NCBI RefSeq assembly: GCF_000717875.1
Contig: NZ_JOCT01000011.1
Span: 248,001 to 312,000 of the forward strand
Length of the DNA: 64,000 nucleotides
DNA from: Streptomyces sp. NRRL S-455
GTDB lineage: Bacteria; Actinomycetota; Actinomycetes; Streptomycetales; Streptomycetaceae
Direction of reading: 5' to 3'
Within the stretch, counting starts at the first letter, position 1. Every line of letters starts with the position of its first letter. The notes below the pieces were generated by a model that saw nothing but the letters and a program-made list of their open reading frames with translations, had not been told where the DNA came from and did no database searches. Both the position numbers and the translations under genes were made by a program. Below are positions 50,295 to 58,812 of this stretch, piece after piece.

Positions 50295-51560
50295 TCACGG
50301 TGCGAGGTTTTCGAGCGGGATGTGGGGATCCGCGAGGTTCTCCGTATTCACCTGGGCCTTGCTGCGGACCAGGTGCTGGATCTTGTCTGTGACATCCCAC
50401 ACGTTCACGTTCATCCCCGCGAGGACCCGGCCGTCCTTCACCCAGAAGGCGATGAACTCGCGTTTCCCGGCGTCGCCGCGGATCACGACCTGGTCGTAGC
50501 TGCCCGGGGGCGCCCAGCCGGAGTACTCCATGCCCAGGTCGTACTGGTCGGAGAAGAAGTAGGGGACCCGGTCGTACGTCACGTCCTGGTCCAGCATGGC
50601 GCGGGCGGCCGCCGGGCCGCCGTTCAGCGCGTTGGCCCAGTGCTCGACCCGCAGGCTCGTCTCGAAGAGGGCGTGATGGAAGGAGGCCGCGTCGCCGGCC
50701 GCGTAGATGTCGGGGTCGGAGGTGCGCAGCCGCTCGTCGACGACGATGCCGCCGCCGTGCGCCCGGTCGGCGATCTCCAGGCCGGCCGCCTCCGCGAGGT
50801 GGGTGCGCGGGGCCGCGCCGATCGCGGCCAGGACGTCGTGCGCCGGGTACTCCTCGCCGTCGTCGGCGCGGGCCGCGAGGACCATGCCGTCCTGTCCGAC
50901 GATCTCCGTCAGCCGCCTGCCGAAGTGGAAGCGCACCCCGTGTTCACGGTGCAGTTCGGCGAAGAGCCCGCCGAGTTCCGGACCCAGCACGCCGTGCAGC
51001 GGGGTCGGGCCGTGCTCGACGACCGTGACCTCCGCGCCGTACTCGCGGGCCGCCGCCGCGACCTCCAGGCCGATCCAGCCGGCGCCCGCGATCACCAGGT
51101 GGCCGTTGTCCCGGCCGAGGCTGGTCAGGACCTGTTTGAGGCGCTCGGCGTGGGCGAGGCGGCGCAGGTGGTGGACGCCGGCCAGGTCCGTGCCCGGGAT
51201 GTCGAGGCGGCGGGGCTCGGCGCCGGTCGCCAGGAGCAGCTTGTCGTAGCGGACGACCGTGCCGTCCTCGCTGAAGCGGACCGTCTTCGCCGTGCGGTCG
51301 ATGGCGTCGACGGTCTGGCCGAGGTGGAGCTCGATGTCGTTGGCCGCGTACCAGGCCGGCTCGTGCACGAAGACGCTGTCGCGTTCCTCCTTGCCGAGGA
51401 GGTAGCCCTTGGACAGCGGCGGACGCTCGTACGGGTGGTCACGCTCGTCGCAGATCAGTATCACGCGGCCGGTGAAGCCCTCCGCCCGGAGCGTCTCGGC
51501 CGCCTTGGCGCCGGCCAGTCCGCCTCCGACGATGACGAATGTCTGATCCGCGTCGACCAC
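50295..51560 (-). CDS. Ferredoxin/rubredoxin-type NAD(P)H reductase (FAD pyridine nucleotide-disulfide family)
   Basis: A 421-residue flavoprotein of the rhodocoxin/ferredoxin reductase type. FAD motif FVIVGGGLAGAKAAETLR at the N-terminus, NAD(P)H motif VIAGAGWIGLEVAAAAREYG near residue 155, second FAD motif IYAAGDAASF near 285, and a C-terminal reductase dimerisation domain. The GTG 51560 has TAGGAGG about 6 bases upstream; longer frames upstream are unlikely. It would deliver electrons to a ferredoxin (for example for P450s or nitrite/sulfite reductase); no ferredoxin gene is adjacent. 29 bases upstream of dnaG on the same strand, so possibly co-transcribed. Confidence 0.9.
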   Translation of the reverse strand: MVDADQTFVIVGGGLAGAKAAETLRAEGFTGRVILICDERDHPYERPPLSKGYLLGKEERDSVFVHEPAWYAANDIELHLGQTVDAIDRTAKTVRFSEDGTVVRYDKLLLATGAEPRRLDIPGTDLAGVHHLRRLAHAERLKQVLTSLGRDNGHLVIAGAGWIGLEVAAAAREYGAEVTVVEHGPTPLHGVLGPELGGLFAELHREHGVRFHFGRRLTEIVGQDGMVLAARADDGEEYPAHDVLAAIGAAPRTHLAEAAGLEIADRAHGGGIVVDERLRTSDPDIYAAGDAASFHHALFETSLRVEHWANALNGGPAAARAMLDQDVTYDRVPYFFSDQYDLGMEYSGWAPPGSYDQVVIRGDAGKREFIAFWVKDGRVLAGMNVNVWDVTDKIQHLVRSKAQVNTENLADPHIPLENLAP

Positions 51561-51735
51561 TTGATGCCTCCTACGGGGGTCTGGGGGGTGTCTCCCCAGT
51601 GAACACAGCCGGTGTCGCCACTTGCGAGCGTCCCGCACGGAGCGTGATGCGGGAAGAGGGAGTGACCCGATCAGGCCACGGAGTGTCACATTCGAGGGTC
51701 ACATGCGCGTGCCGGTTTCCGGTTTTCCGCCAGTC

Positions 51736-53013
51736 TCATGCGTGCCCCGTCAGCCGGGCGTGAAGCGAACGGGCCGAGGTGTCGGTGAGGGAGGCGATCT
51801 GGTCGACGATCACCCGTTTGCGTGCCCGGTCGTCCGGCGCCCGGTCGAACAGGGCGCGGAACTGCGGGTCCAGGCCGTCCGGGGCGCGGGCGGTGAGCGC
51901 CTCGGCCAGTTCGGCGACGACGACGCGCTGGTCCGCGCGCAGGCGTTCCTGCTCGGCGCGCTGCATGACGTAGCGGTCGGCGACGGCCTTGAGGACGGCG
52001 CACTCCATCCGGGTCTCGCGCGGGACGACCAGTTCGGCCGCGTACCGGGTGAGCCGCCCGGCGCCGTACGCGGTGCGGGTCGCGGTCTCGGCGGCCAGGC
52101 AGAACCGGCCGATGAGCTGGCTGGTGGCGTCCTTCAGCCGGGCCTGGGCGACGGCGGTGCCGTCGTAGCCGTGCGGCCACCACTCCTGGGTGAGGAGCCG
52201 GTCGAGGGCCTCGGCGAGTTCGGCGGGGTCGGTGTCGGCGGGGACGTAGCGGCCGAGGGCGACCTGGAAGACGTCCTGGCGTTCGGCGTCGGCGTGCAGG
52301 CAGTTCGGGTCGATGTGGCCGGCGTGCAGGCCGTCCTCCACGTCGTGCACCGAGTAGGCGACGTCGTCGGACCAGTCCATCACCTGGGCCTCGAAGCAGG
52401 TGCGGGTGCCGGGGGCGTCCTTGCGGACCCAGTCGAAGACGGGCCGGTCGTCCTCGTAGACGCCGAACTTGTTCGACGCCGGGTCGGTGGGGTGGGCGCC
52501 ACGGGGCCAGGGGTACTTGGTGGCGGCGTCGAGGGCGGCGCGGGTGAGGTTGAGGCCGACGGAGCCCTCGGGGGTGAACCGTTTGGGTTCGATGCGGGTG
52601 AGGAGTCTGAGGGACTGGGCGTTGCCCTCGAAGCCGCCGCAGTCCGCCGCGAACTCGTTGAGGGCCTGTTCGCCGTTGTGCCCGAAGGGCGGGTGGCCCA
52701 GGTCGTGGGAGAGGCAGGCGGCTTCGACGAGGTCGGGGTCGCAGCCGAGGGCCGCGCCCAGTTCGCGGCCGACCTGGGCGCATTCGAGGGAGTGGGTGAG
52801 ACGGGTGCGGGGGCTGGCGTCCCAGGCGGGGCCCCTGGTGCCGGGCGTGACGACTTGGGTCTTGCCGGCGAGGCGTCGTAGGGCGGCGGAGTGCAGGACT
52901 CGGGCCCGGTCGCGCTGGAAGGCGGTGCGGCCGGGGCGTTTGTCGGGTTCCGGGGCCCAGCGGTCGACTGACGTCGGGTCGTAGGCCGGGGGGTTCGTCG
53001 CGGTGCCTGCCAT
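51736..53013 (-). CDS. dgt: Deoxyguanosinetriphosphate triphosphohydrolase-like protein
   Basis: A 425-residue HD-domain enzyme that splits dGTP (and often other dNTPs) to nucleoside and triphosphate. HD ligands: [11 protein letters not shown] near residue 75, [17 protein letters not shown] near 100, and [17 protein letters not shown] near 210. The N-terminal [20 protein letters not shown] is characteristic of the family. Located upstream of the reductase and dnaG, as in other streptomycetes. It controls the dNTP pool. Start ATG 53013. Confidence 0.93.
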   Translation of the reverse strand: MAGTATNPPAYDPTSVDRWAPEPDKRPGRTAFQRDRARVLHSAALRRLAGKTQVVTPGTRGPAWDASPRTRLTHSLECAQVGRELGAALGCDPDLVEAACLSHDLGHPPFGHNGEQALNEFAADCGGFEGNAQSLRLLTRIEPKRFTPEGSVGLNLTRAALDAATKYPWPRGAHPTDPASNKFGVYEDDRPVFDWVRKDAPGTRTCFEAQVMDWSDDVAYSVHDVEDGLHAGHIDPNCLHADAERQDVFQVALGRYVPADTDPAELAEALDRLLTQEWWPHGYDGTAVAQARLKDATSQLIGRFCLAAETATRTAYGAGRLTRYAAELVVPRETRMECAVLKAVADRYVMQRAEQERLRADQRVVVAELAEALTARAPDGLDPQFRALFDRAPDDRARKRVIVDQIASLTDTSARSLHARLTGHA

Positions 53014-53102
53014 GTGTCGACAGTACGGGCATGGGGGTGGTGTGCGCTTGAGCGTCTGCCGGGTTCGGGTGTGTGGCGGGTGCGGGTTGTGTGTGGCTGG
53101 TC

Positions 53103-53130
53103 GCGCAGTTCCCCGCGCCCCTTTTGGGGC
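53103..53130. terminator. Streptomyces intergenic hairpin between cbiX-like gene and dgt
   Basis: GCCCC-TTTT-GGGGC at 53117-53130, preceded by GCGCAGTTCCCCGC. The block GCGCAGTTCCCCGCGCCCC is a very common intergenic motif in Streptomyces genomes. Here it lies just past the 5' end of dgt and upstream of the stop of the sirohydrochlorin-chelatase-like gene on the same strand. Confidence 0.6.
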
Positions 53131-53149
53131 ATGGCCCAGCTGTCCCTTT

Positions 53150-53920
53150 TCAGGCCGAAGCCAGTTCCTGTACGGCGGCCGCCCTCGCCAGTGTCTCGTC
53201 GTAGCGGTGCAGGAGGAGGTGGGCCATCGACGGGTGGGTGCCGAGGGGGGCCGCGGCGATCCAAGGGGCCGCCTGGGCGCACTCCGTGGCGAAGCGGCCG
53301 GGGGCGGTGAAGTAGGAGGCGACGGCTATGTGGCGGCGGCCCCTTGCCAGGAGGGTGCGGACCGCGTCCTGGACCGTGGGGGCGGCGGCGGAGGCGTAGG
53401 CGGGGATGACGGGGACGCCCAGGCGGGCGGCGAGGAGGTGGGCCGTGCGGGCGGTGTCCGTCTTGGCGTCCGGGTCGCGGGAGCCGGCCGCGGCGAGGAC
53501 GACCGCGCTGTCGCGGCGGGGGGTGCCGCCCCAGCCCGCCTCCGTGAGACGGGCCTGGAGGGCGTCCACCAGGAGCGGGTGCGGGCCCAGGGGGGCCGCC
53601 AGGTGCGTGTGGGCCGGGGACGCCGCCGCCATCTCGGGGATGTCCTGCTTGACGTGGTAGCCACGGCTGAGGAGGAGCGGGACGAGGACCGCTTCGGTGT
53701 CGCCGAGGGTGGCCAGCGTGTCGGGGAGCAGGGGGGCGTTCAGTTCGATGTGGCCGAGGTGCACCGGCACGTCGGGGCGCAGGGCGCGGACCCGGTCGAG
53801 GAGTGCGCGGACCGTGCTCAGCGCGCGTGGGTCGCGGCTGCCGTGCGCCACGACGACGAGGGCGGGCCGGGGCGGGCGGCGCGTGGCGGGCGGCGGGACG
53901 AGGCTGAGCTTGCTGGTCAT
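53150..53920 (-). CDS. CbiX/SirB-type sirohydrochlorin chelatase
   Basis: A 256-residue two-repeat chelatase that inserts Fe or Co into sirohydrochlorin, the step that completes siroheme. The first half has catalytic His in [12 protein letters not shown] and [13 protein letters not shown]; the second half ([14 protein letters not shown]) has lost the His, as in other two-repeat CbiX proteins where one half is catalytic. Siroheme is needed by nitrite and sulfite reductases, which agrees with the nitrate reductase gene 5 kb away. Start ATG 53920. Confidence 0.88.
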   Translation of the reverse strand: MTSKLSLVPPPATRRPPRPALVVVAHGSRDPRALSTVRALLDRVRALRPDVPVHLGHIELNAPLLPDTLATLGDTEAVLVPLLLSRGYHVKQDIPEMAAASPAHTHLAAPLGPHPLLVDALQARLTEAGWGGTPRRDSAVVLAAAGSRDPDAKTDTARTAHLLAARLGVPVIPAYASAAAPTVQDAVRTLLARGRRHIAVASYFTAPGRFATECAQAAPWIAAAPLGTHPSMAHLLLHRYDETLARAAAVQELASA

Positions 53921-54109
53921 GCACCGATGGTCGCGGCGCCACGTTGCCTTCCCGTTGCATGGGCGTCACGGGTGTTTTCCGGCGGTTCACGATCCGGGAC
54001 AGAGGGGGGTGAGCCACTTTGACCTGCGATTTCCGTGAAGGGAATGAACCGGCCGGCCCGGCTGGACGTCCCTGACTGTCGAGGGACCGACCTGGGGAGG
54101 GACCGTTCG

Positions 54110-54820
54110 ATGCGTCGTCCGACGTTGCGCAGACCCCGGTTGCCGCGTACCCGTCGGGGGCAGCGGCGGCTGGTGCAGGCCGTGATGGCGGGGTGTGTGC
54201 TCGCGCTGCTCCCGGCGACCTGGATGTACACGGTGGCGGGTGATCGGCTGCGGACGGCGGCGGACGTGCCGCGTACCGATGTCGCCGTGGTGTTCGGTGC
54301 CGGGCTGTGGGACGGGGAGCCGTCGCCGTACCTCGCGCACCGGCTGGACGCGGCGGCCGGGCTGTACCGGGAGGGGCGGGTCGAGGTGGTGCTCGTGACC
54401 GGGGACAACAGCCGCGAGGACTACGACGAGCCGGACGCGATGCGCGGATATCTGACGCGGCACGGGGTGCCCGACGGGCGGATCGTCAGTGACTACGCCG
54501 GGTTCGACACCTGGGACTCCTGCGTGCGCGCGAAGAAGATCTTCGGTGTGGACGAGGCGGTGCTGATCAGCCAGGGGTTCCACATCCGGCGGGCGGTGGC
54601 CCTGTGCCAGGCCGCGGGGGTGGAGTCGTACGGGGTGGGTGTGGACGCCGTGCACGACGTGACCTGGTACTACGGGGGTGCCCGGGAGATCCTCGCCGCC
54701 GGGAAGGCGGCGATGGACGCCGTGTTCCGTCCGGATCCCCGGTTCCTCGGGCCCCGGGAGCCGGGCGTGGAGCGGGCGCTCGCCACGACGGGGTCGGGGG
54801 GCACCGGGGCCGTGCCCTGA
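54110..54820 (+). CDS. SanA/YdcF-family (DUF218) membrane-anchored protein
   Basis: A 236-residue protein with a basic N-terminus, one membrane helix (VQAVMAGCVLALLPATWMY) and an external DUF218 domain: VVFGAGLWDGEPSPYLAHRL near residue 65, LVTGDNSREDYDEPDAM near 100, and LISQGFHIRRAVALCQAAG near 150. SanA of E. coli affects envelope barrier function and vancomycin resistance at high temperature; the biochemical activity is unproven. ATG 54110 is chosen because GGGGAGGG lies 8 bases upstream. The stop codon lies inside the terminator stem. Confidence 0.87.
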   Translation: MRRPTLRRPRLPRTRRGQRRLVQAVMAGCVLALLPATWMYTVAGDRLRTAADVPRTDVAVVFGAGLWDGEPSPYLAHRLDAAAGLYREGRVEVVLVTGDNSREDYDEPDAMRGYLTRHGVPDGRIVSDYAGFDTWDSCVRAKKIFGVDEAVLISQGFHIRRAVALCQAAGVESYGVGVDAVHDVTWYYGGAREILAAGKAAMDAVFRPDPRFLGPREPGVERALATTGSGGTGAVP

Positions 54821-54837
54821 CCTGGGCACGGCCCCGG
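54804..54837. terminator. Perfect 14-bp hairpin terminator between convergent genes
   Basis: CCGGGGCCGTGCCC (54804-54817) pairs perfectly with GGGCACGGCCCCGG (54824-54837) around the 6-base loop TGACCT, which contains the TGA stop of the SanA-like gene. It also lies 10 bases after the stop of the minus-strand enoyl-CoA hydratase gene, so it can end both transcripts. Confidence 0.88.
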
Positions 54838-54846
54838 CCCCTGGTG

Positions 54847-55614
54847 TCAGCGTCCGTTGAAGCGCGGGGCGCGCTTGTGCAGGAACGCCGTCATCCCCTC
54901 CTTCTGGTCGTCGGTGGTGAACAGGGCGTGGAACACCCGCCGTTCGAAGCGGATGCCGTCCCGCAGGCCGGTCTCCAGGGCCCGGTCCACGCACTCGCGG
55001 GCCGCTCTGACCGCCTGGCGGCCGTACGAGGCGATCGTCGCCGCCGCCTCGAGGGCCTCGGGCAGGACCCGGTCGTCGGGGACCACTCGGGAGACGAGAC
55101 CGCAGCTTCCGGCCTCCCGTGCGTCCATGCTGCGGCCGGTGAGGATCAGGTCCATCGCCTTCGCCCGGCCGACCAGACGGGTCAGCCGCTGGGTGCCGCC
55201 GATGCCGGGGATCACGCCCAGTGTGATCTCGGGCTGGCCGAAGACCGCCGACTCCCCCGCGACGACCAGGTCGCACATCATCGCCAGCTCACAACCGCCG
55301 CCGAGAGCGAGGCCGTTGACAGCGGCGATCTTCGGGGTGCGGAGGTCCGCGAACTCCTCCCAGGCGGCGAAGTAGTCCTCGGCCGCCATGTCGACGGCCG
55401 ACTTCCCGGCCATCTCCTTGATGTCGGCGCCCGCCGAGAAGACCTGCTCCGAGCCGGTGACGACGAAGCAGCCGCACTCGGGGTCCGAGTCCAGGGGACG
55501 CAGCACGTCCAGGAGTTCGGTGAGCAGCTCACCGCTGAGCGCGTTGCGGACGTGGGGGCGGTGCAGGCGCACGGTCACCACCCGGCCGTGCCGCTCGATC
55601 TTCAGGTTGTTCAT
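54847..55614 (-). CDS. Enoyl-CoA hydratase/isomerase (crotonase family)
   Basis: A 255-residue crotonase. The oxyanion-hole segments are FSAGADIKEM near residue 60 and LALGGGCELAMMCDLVVAG near 102; the catalytic Glu position is within GQPEITLGVIPGIGGTQRL near 128-145, so it is a bona fide hydratase-type sequence. It hydrates 2-enoyl-CoA in fatty-acid or amino-acid breakdown. The gene follows the membrane flavoprotein and adenylation enzyme on the same strand, separated by a repetitive purine-rich leader; the three may be one unit. Confidence 0.92.
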   Translation of the reverse strand: MNNLKIERHGRVVTVRLHRPHVRNALSGELLTELLDVLRPLDSDPECGCFVVTGSEQVFSAGADIKEMAGKSAVDMAAEDYFAAWEEFADLRTPKIAAVNGLALGGGCELAMMCDLVVAGESAVFGQPEITLGVIPGIGGTQRLTRLVGRAKAMDLILTGRSMDAREAGSCGLVSRVVPDDRVLPEALEAAATIASYGRQAVRAARECVDRALETGLRDGIRFERRVFHALFTTDDQKEGMTAFLHKRAPRFNGR

Positions 55615-55660
55615 CTGCCTTCTCCTCTGCCTCTCCTCTGCCTTCTCCCTGCCTTCTTCT
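55615..55660 (-). repeat. Purine-rich tandem repeats carrying ribosome-binding-site copies
   Basis: Read on the minus strand, the 46 bases before the enoyl-CoA hydratase ATG consist of GAAGGCAGGGA, GAAGGCAGAGGA, GAGGCAGAGGA and GAAGGCAG. These are three and a half imperfect 11-12 base units, each with a Shine-Dalgarno-like AGGA/GAGG. The last unit is the natural ribosome binding site. Confidence 0.75.
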
Positions 55661-55669
55661 TCGGTGGGG

Positions 55670-56926
55670 TCACGAGTCCCAGATCGCGCCGTACGCCGGG
55701 ATGCCGCGCTGTTCCAGGCCGTGCACCACCTGCCAGGTCAGCCGCTTGTTGGAGATGCAGATGACCGCCTCCGCGCCGAAGTCGCGGTACGCGTCGTGGG
55801 CGAGGCGCACCATGTCGGGCTTGCCGTGCCGGGAGGTGTCCCAGACCAGGGCGTGCGGCTGGACGGCGAGGATCTCGTCGACGAGTGCGTCTCCGTAGGT
55901 GGCCCGGGGGTCGCGGGTCGCCCAGACCAGGCGGGAGGGGACCTCGGCGGCGAGCAGGTGGGGCAGGCAGGGGCCGATGCCGCTGCCGGTCGCCACGTAG
56001 ACCACCTTGCGGAACAGGACCTCGATGTTGGCGACGCCGGCCGTGGTGATGCCCTTCACCCACACCCGCTCGGGCAGGTCGTCGATGAAGGCGCCGGTCC
56101 AGTCACCGGCCCGGGAGATGGTGAGCCGGAAGCCGGGCTCGCCGGGGGTGGGGACGTTGGCGAACGAGTGCCATTCCGTCAGCGGGCTGCGGCTGATCGC
56201 GGTGGAGGAGCCGGCGAACGGGGTCTCGCCGTGGTCGAAGCGGGCCAGCACGACGTGGGAGGAGGGGCGTTCGAGGCGTACGTCCACCTTGCGCAGCCGC
56301 AGCCAGGGCAGGGCGACGCTGAAGGTGACCACCGCGAGCACGCCGACCTCGGCGGGGCCCGGTGACGACAGCAGCGTGTGCGTCCAGAACAGGACCAGGG
56401 CGGTCCAGCCCCCGAAGCGGTGGATCTTCTCGAAGTGGTCGTGGTGGCGGGAACGGAAGGGGGGCAGGGCGGTGGCGACGACGATCGTGAGGAGGCCCAC
56501 CAGGGCCCAGCCGACGGCCGTGGCGGGGCCGTTCGGCGCCGTGATCGTCAGCGCCAGGAACCAGGCCGTTCCCGCCAGTGCCCCGCCCACGTGCAGCCCG
56601 CCGAAGTGGTACACCTTGGCGAGCGTCCAGCGGATCTTCAGTGGCCAGGTCGTCGGGGCCGACGTCGCCAGCCGGAAGAGGAGGTTGATGACGTACTGCT
56701 GGCGTACGAGGACGGCGAGGGCGAGGTTGGCGAGGGCGGCGTGCCCGAGGGTGGGCGCGGCCAGGGGCCAGGCGGCCCACAGGAAGGCCGCGTTGGCCAG
56801 GAGCACCAGGGCCGCGAGGCGGTTGTAGTGCATCAGGCGGGGGTGCTTGGGCAGGCGGCGCAGGGCCGGGAGGAGCGGCGGGAGTTCACCGGAGTCCTGG
56901 TGTGCCCGGGGTGGGGACGTGGTCAT
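55670..56926 (-). CDS. Membrane-bound ferredoxin-reductase-like flavoprotein (TmpA-like)
   Basis: A 418-residue integral membrane oxidoreductase. The N-terminal half has about five hydrophobic segments (for example LAALVLLANAAFLWAAWPLA and VGWALVGLLTIVVATALPPF) with conserved His (KIHRFGGWTAL, FWTHTLL). The C-terminal half is a ferredoxin-NADP-reductase-like module: FAD-site-like region EWHSFANVPTPGE and GDWTGAFIDDLPERVWVKG, NAD(P)-site VYVATGSGIGPCLPHLL, and the end GIPAYGAIWDS. It resembles fungal TmpA-type membrane flavoproteins, from memory. ATG 56926 overlaps the stop of the adenylation gene by 4 bases, strongly suggesting they act together. Confidence 0.75.
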   Translation of the reverse strand: MTTSPPRAHQDSGELPPLLPALRRLPKHPRLMHYNRLAALVLLANAAFLWAAWPLAAPTLGHAALANLALAVLVRQQYVINLLFRLATSAPTTWPLKIRWTLAKVYHFGGLHVGGALAGTAWFLALTITAPNGPATAVGWALVGLLTIVVATALPPFRSRHHDHFEKIHRFGGWTALVLFWTHTLLSSPGPAEVGVLAVVTFSVALPWLRLRKVDVRLERPSSHVVLARFDHGETPFAGSSTAISRSPLTEWHSFANVPTPGEPGFRLTISRAGDWTGAFIDDLPERVWVKGITTAGVANIEVLFRKVVYVATGSGIGPCLPHLLAAEVPSRLVWATRDPRATYGDALVDEILAVQPHALVWDTSRHGKPDMVRLAHDAYRDFGAEAVICISNKRLTWQVVHGLEQRGIPAYGAIWDS

Positions 56927-58443
56927 CGGGCCACCGCCACACGGTGCTCCAGCATCCCCAGCAGCGCCCGCTTGTCGACCTTGCCGCGATCGGTCTCGGG
57001 CAGGAGGGCGAGCGGCAGGACCTGTTCCGGGACGCAGTAGTACGGCAGGGCGTCCGCGACCGCGCGGCGGGCGGCGTCCGGGTCGACGTCCGCCGGGCAG
57101 ACGAAGGACACCAGGGTGCGGGCGTCGCGTTTCAGGGTGACGGCGCGGGTGCAGCCGGCGGCGGACTCCAGGATCGAGGAGACGGCGTCCAGTTCGACGC
57201 GGAAGCCGCGCACCTTGACCTGGTCGTCGGTGCGGCCGAGGTGCTCCAGTTCGCCGTCGGGGGTCCAACGGCCGAGGTCCCGGGTGCGGAACATGCGGCG
57301 GTCGCCGCCGAGGAACGGGTCGGGGGCGTAGCGCTCGGCGTTGAGGGCGTCGTCACCGAGGTAGCCCGCGGAGACGCAGTCGCCGCCCGCCCACATCTCG
57401 CCGGTCTCGCCGATGGGCAGGGGGCGGCGGTCGGCGTCGAGTACGTAGACCGTGTTGTTGGGGGTCGGGCGGCCGATGGTGAGCAGCGGGGCCGACGGGT
57501 CGTGGCGGCTCATCGTGTTGACGATGGTCGTCTCCGTGGGGCCGCAGCAGTTGTGGAAGGCGGCCTGCCGCGCCCAGCGGTCGGCCAGCGGGCGCGGGCA
57601 GGGCTCCCCCGCCACGGCGACCGTGCGCACCCGTGGGCAGGCGGCGGGGTCGAGGCCGGACAGCACGGTCGGGGTGGCGATCAGCACGTCGGCGGTGCGG
57701 GCCGCCGCCGCGATGTCCTTGCCGCGGATGACGAGGGTGCCGCCGTGCGTGAGGCAGCCGAGGATCTCCCAGGCGGCCATGTCGAAGGCGATGTTGAGGA
57801 GCTGGGCGACACGGTCGCCGGGACGGACGCCGAGGCCGCCCGGCTCGGTGAGCAGCAGGTTGGCGACGTTGCGGTGGGTGACCTTCACGCCGTTCGGGCG
57901 GCCGGTGGTGCCGGAGGTGAACAGGACGTAGGCGCCGTCGTCGCCGGTGACGCGCGGGCGCGGGGCCGGGGCGTACGGCAGGGGTTCGTCGAGCGGGATC
58001 AGGGTGTGGCCGTCCGGGAGCGGGACGCGGTGGGCGTGTTCGGTGGTGGTGAGGACGATCCGGGTCCGGGCGGTGCGGACGACGTGGGTGAGCTGGGCCG
58101 GGGGCGCGAGGCCGATGTCCTGCGGGACGTAGGCGGCGCCGGCCTTCAGGATGCCGAGCAGGCCGACCAGCATCGGGATCGAGCGGCGGACGAACAGGCC
58201 GACGTGGTCGCCGGGCCGTACGCCCTCGCGGACCAGGCGGGCGGCGAGGGCGTCGGCGTACCGGTCGAGCTCGGCGTAGGTGATGCGGGCGCCCTCGTGT
58301 TCGGCGGCCACGGCGTGCGGGGCGGCCGCGGCGTGCCGGGTGACGGCGTGGTGCAGGAGGGGGTCGGGGACGGGGACGATGGGGCCCCGGCCGTACTGCC
58401 GGAAGAGGTGCTGGTCATGGGGGGTCAGATGGCGCAGAGGCAT
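56923..58443 (-). CDS. Free-standing amino-acid-type adenylation enzyme (NRPS A-domain-like)
   Basis: A 506-residue AMP-forming ligase. NRPS core motifs: A3 YVLFTSGTTGRPNGVKVTHR, A4 AFDMAAWEILGCL (keeps the Asp that binds the amino group of alpha-amino acids), A5 NCCGPTETTIVN, A7 FRTRDLGRWTPDGELEHLGR, A8 DDQVKVRGFRVEL, and A10 TDRGKVDKRALL with the catalytic Lys. There is no carrier-protein or condensation domain. The start ATG 58443 has AGGAGG about 10 bases upstream. With the overlapping membrane flavoprotein it forms a two-gene module whose product is unknown. Confidence 0.88.
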   Translation of the reverse strand: MPLRHLTPHDQHLFRQYGRGPIVPVPDPLLHHAVTRHAAAAPHAVAAEHEGARITYAELDRYADALAARLVREGVRPGDHVGLFVRRSIPMLVGLLGILKAGAAYVPQDIGLAPPAQLTHVVRTARTRIVLTTTEHAHRVPLPDGHTLIPLDEPLPYAPAPRPRVTGDDGAYVLFTSGTTGRPNGVKVTHRNVANLLLTEPGGLGVRPGDRVAQLLNIAFDMAAWEILGCLTHGGTLVIRGKDIAAAARTADVLIATPTVLSGLDPAACPRVRTVAVAGEPCPRPLADRWARQAAFHNCCGPTETTIVNTMSRHDPSAPLLTIGRPTPNNTVYVLDADRRPLPIGETGEMWAGGDCVSAGYLGDDALNAERYAPDPFLGGDRRMFRTRDLGRWTPDGELEHLGRTDDQVKVRGFRVELDAVSSILESAAGCTRAVTLKRDARTLVSFVCPADVDPDAARRAVADALPYYCVPEQVLPLALLPETDRGKVDKRALLGMLEHRVAVAR

Positions 58444-58812
58444 GATCGGGTGGCCTCCTGGCTGTTTCGAGGGTCGGATTGCCACAGCGGTGGAGCCGCG
58501 GTGGATGCAGCCGTGAGCGGCGGGCATGCCCGGGTGTCGAACGCCGTGCGGAGTCGTGCGAGCGCTGCGCGTAGCGAGAGCGTAGTGCTACTGCTTCAAC
58601 ACTCAACTAGGCCGGATCGGCCAAGAAAGGAACGCAATGAGCCACATGTGACGTTCTCCGTCACAAGGGCAACGTGCGTGCCGGTCGGTGACGACCTGAA
58701 GGTGGCCAGGCCTGTGCCTCACGCGGGCGGGGCGACGGCGGGGAGGTCCCCGTCCCGGCCGCGTAACAGGGAACCGTCGCGCACGTAACACGGCCGAAGC
58801 ACGCTGAACGGC
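58444..58812. promoter_or_regulatory. Divergent promoter region between adenylation enzyme and nitrate reductase
   Basis: No gene of normal size is visible. It holds the start signals for two divergent units. On the plus strand a strong AAGAAAGG precedes ATG 58637, which opens a four-codon frame (Met-Ser-His-Met, stop 58649-58651). This is a possible minimal leader ORF about 160 bases upstream of the nitrate reductase start. GTAGTGCTACTGCTTC near 58579 may belong to a promoter. Confidence 0.4.

Noticed and set aside
57116..58788. Plus-strand frames antisense to the adenylation gene
   Set aside because: Gly/Val/Arg-rich shadows of a gene with complete NRPS core motifs on the minus strand.
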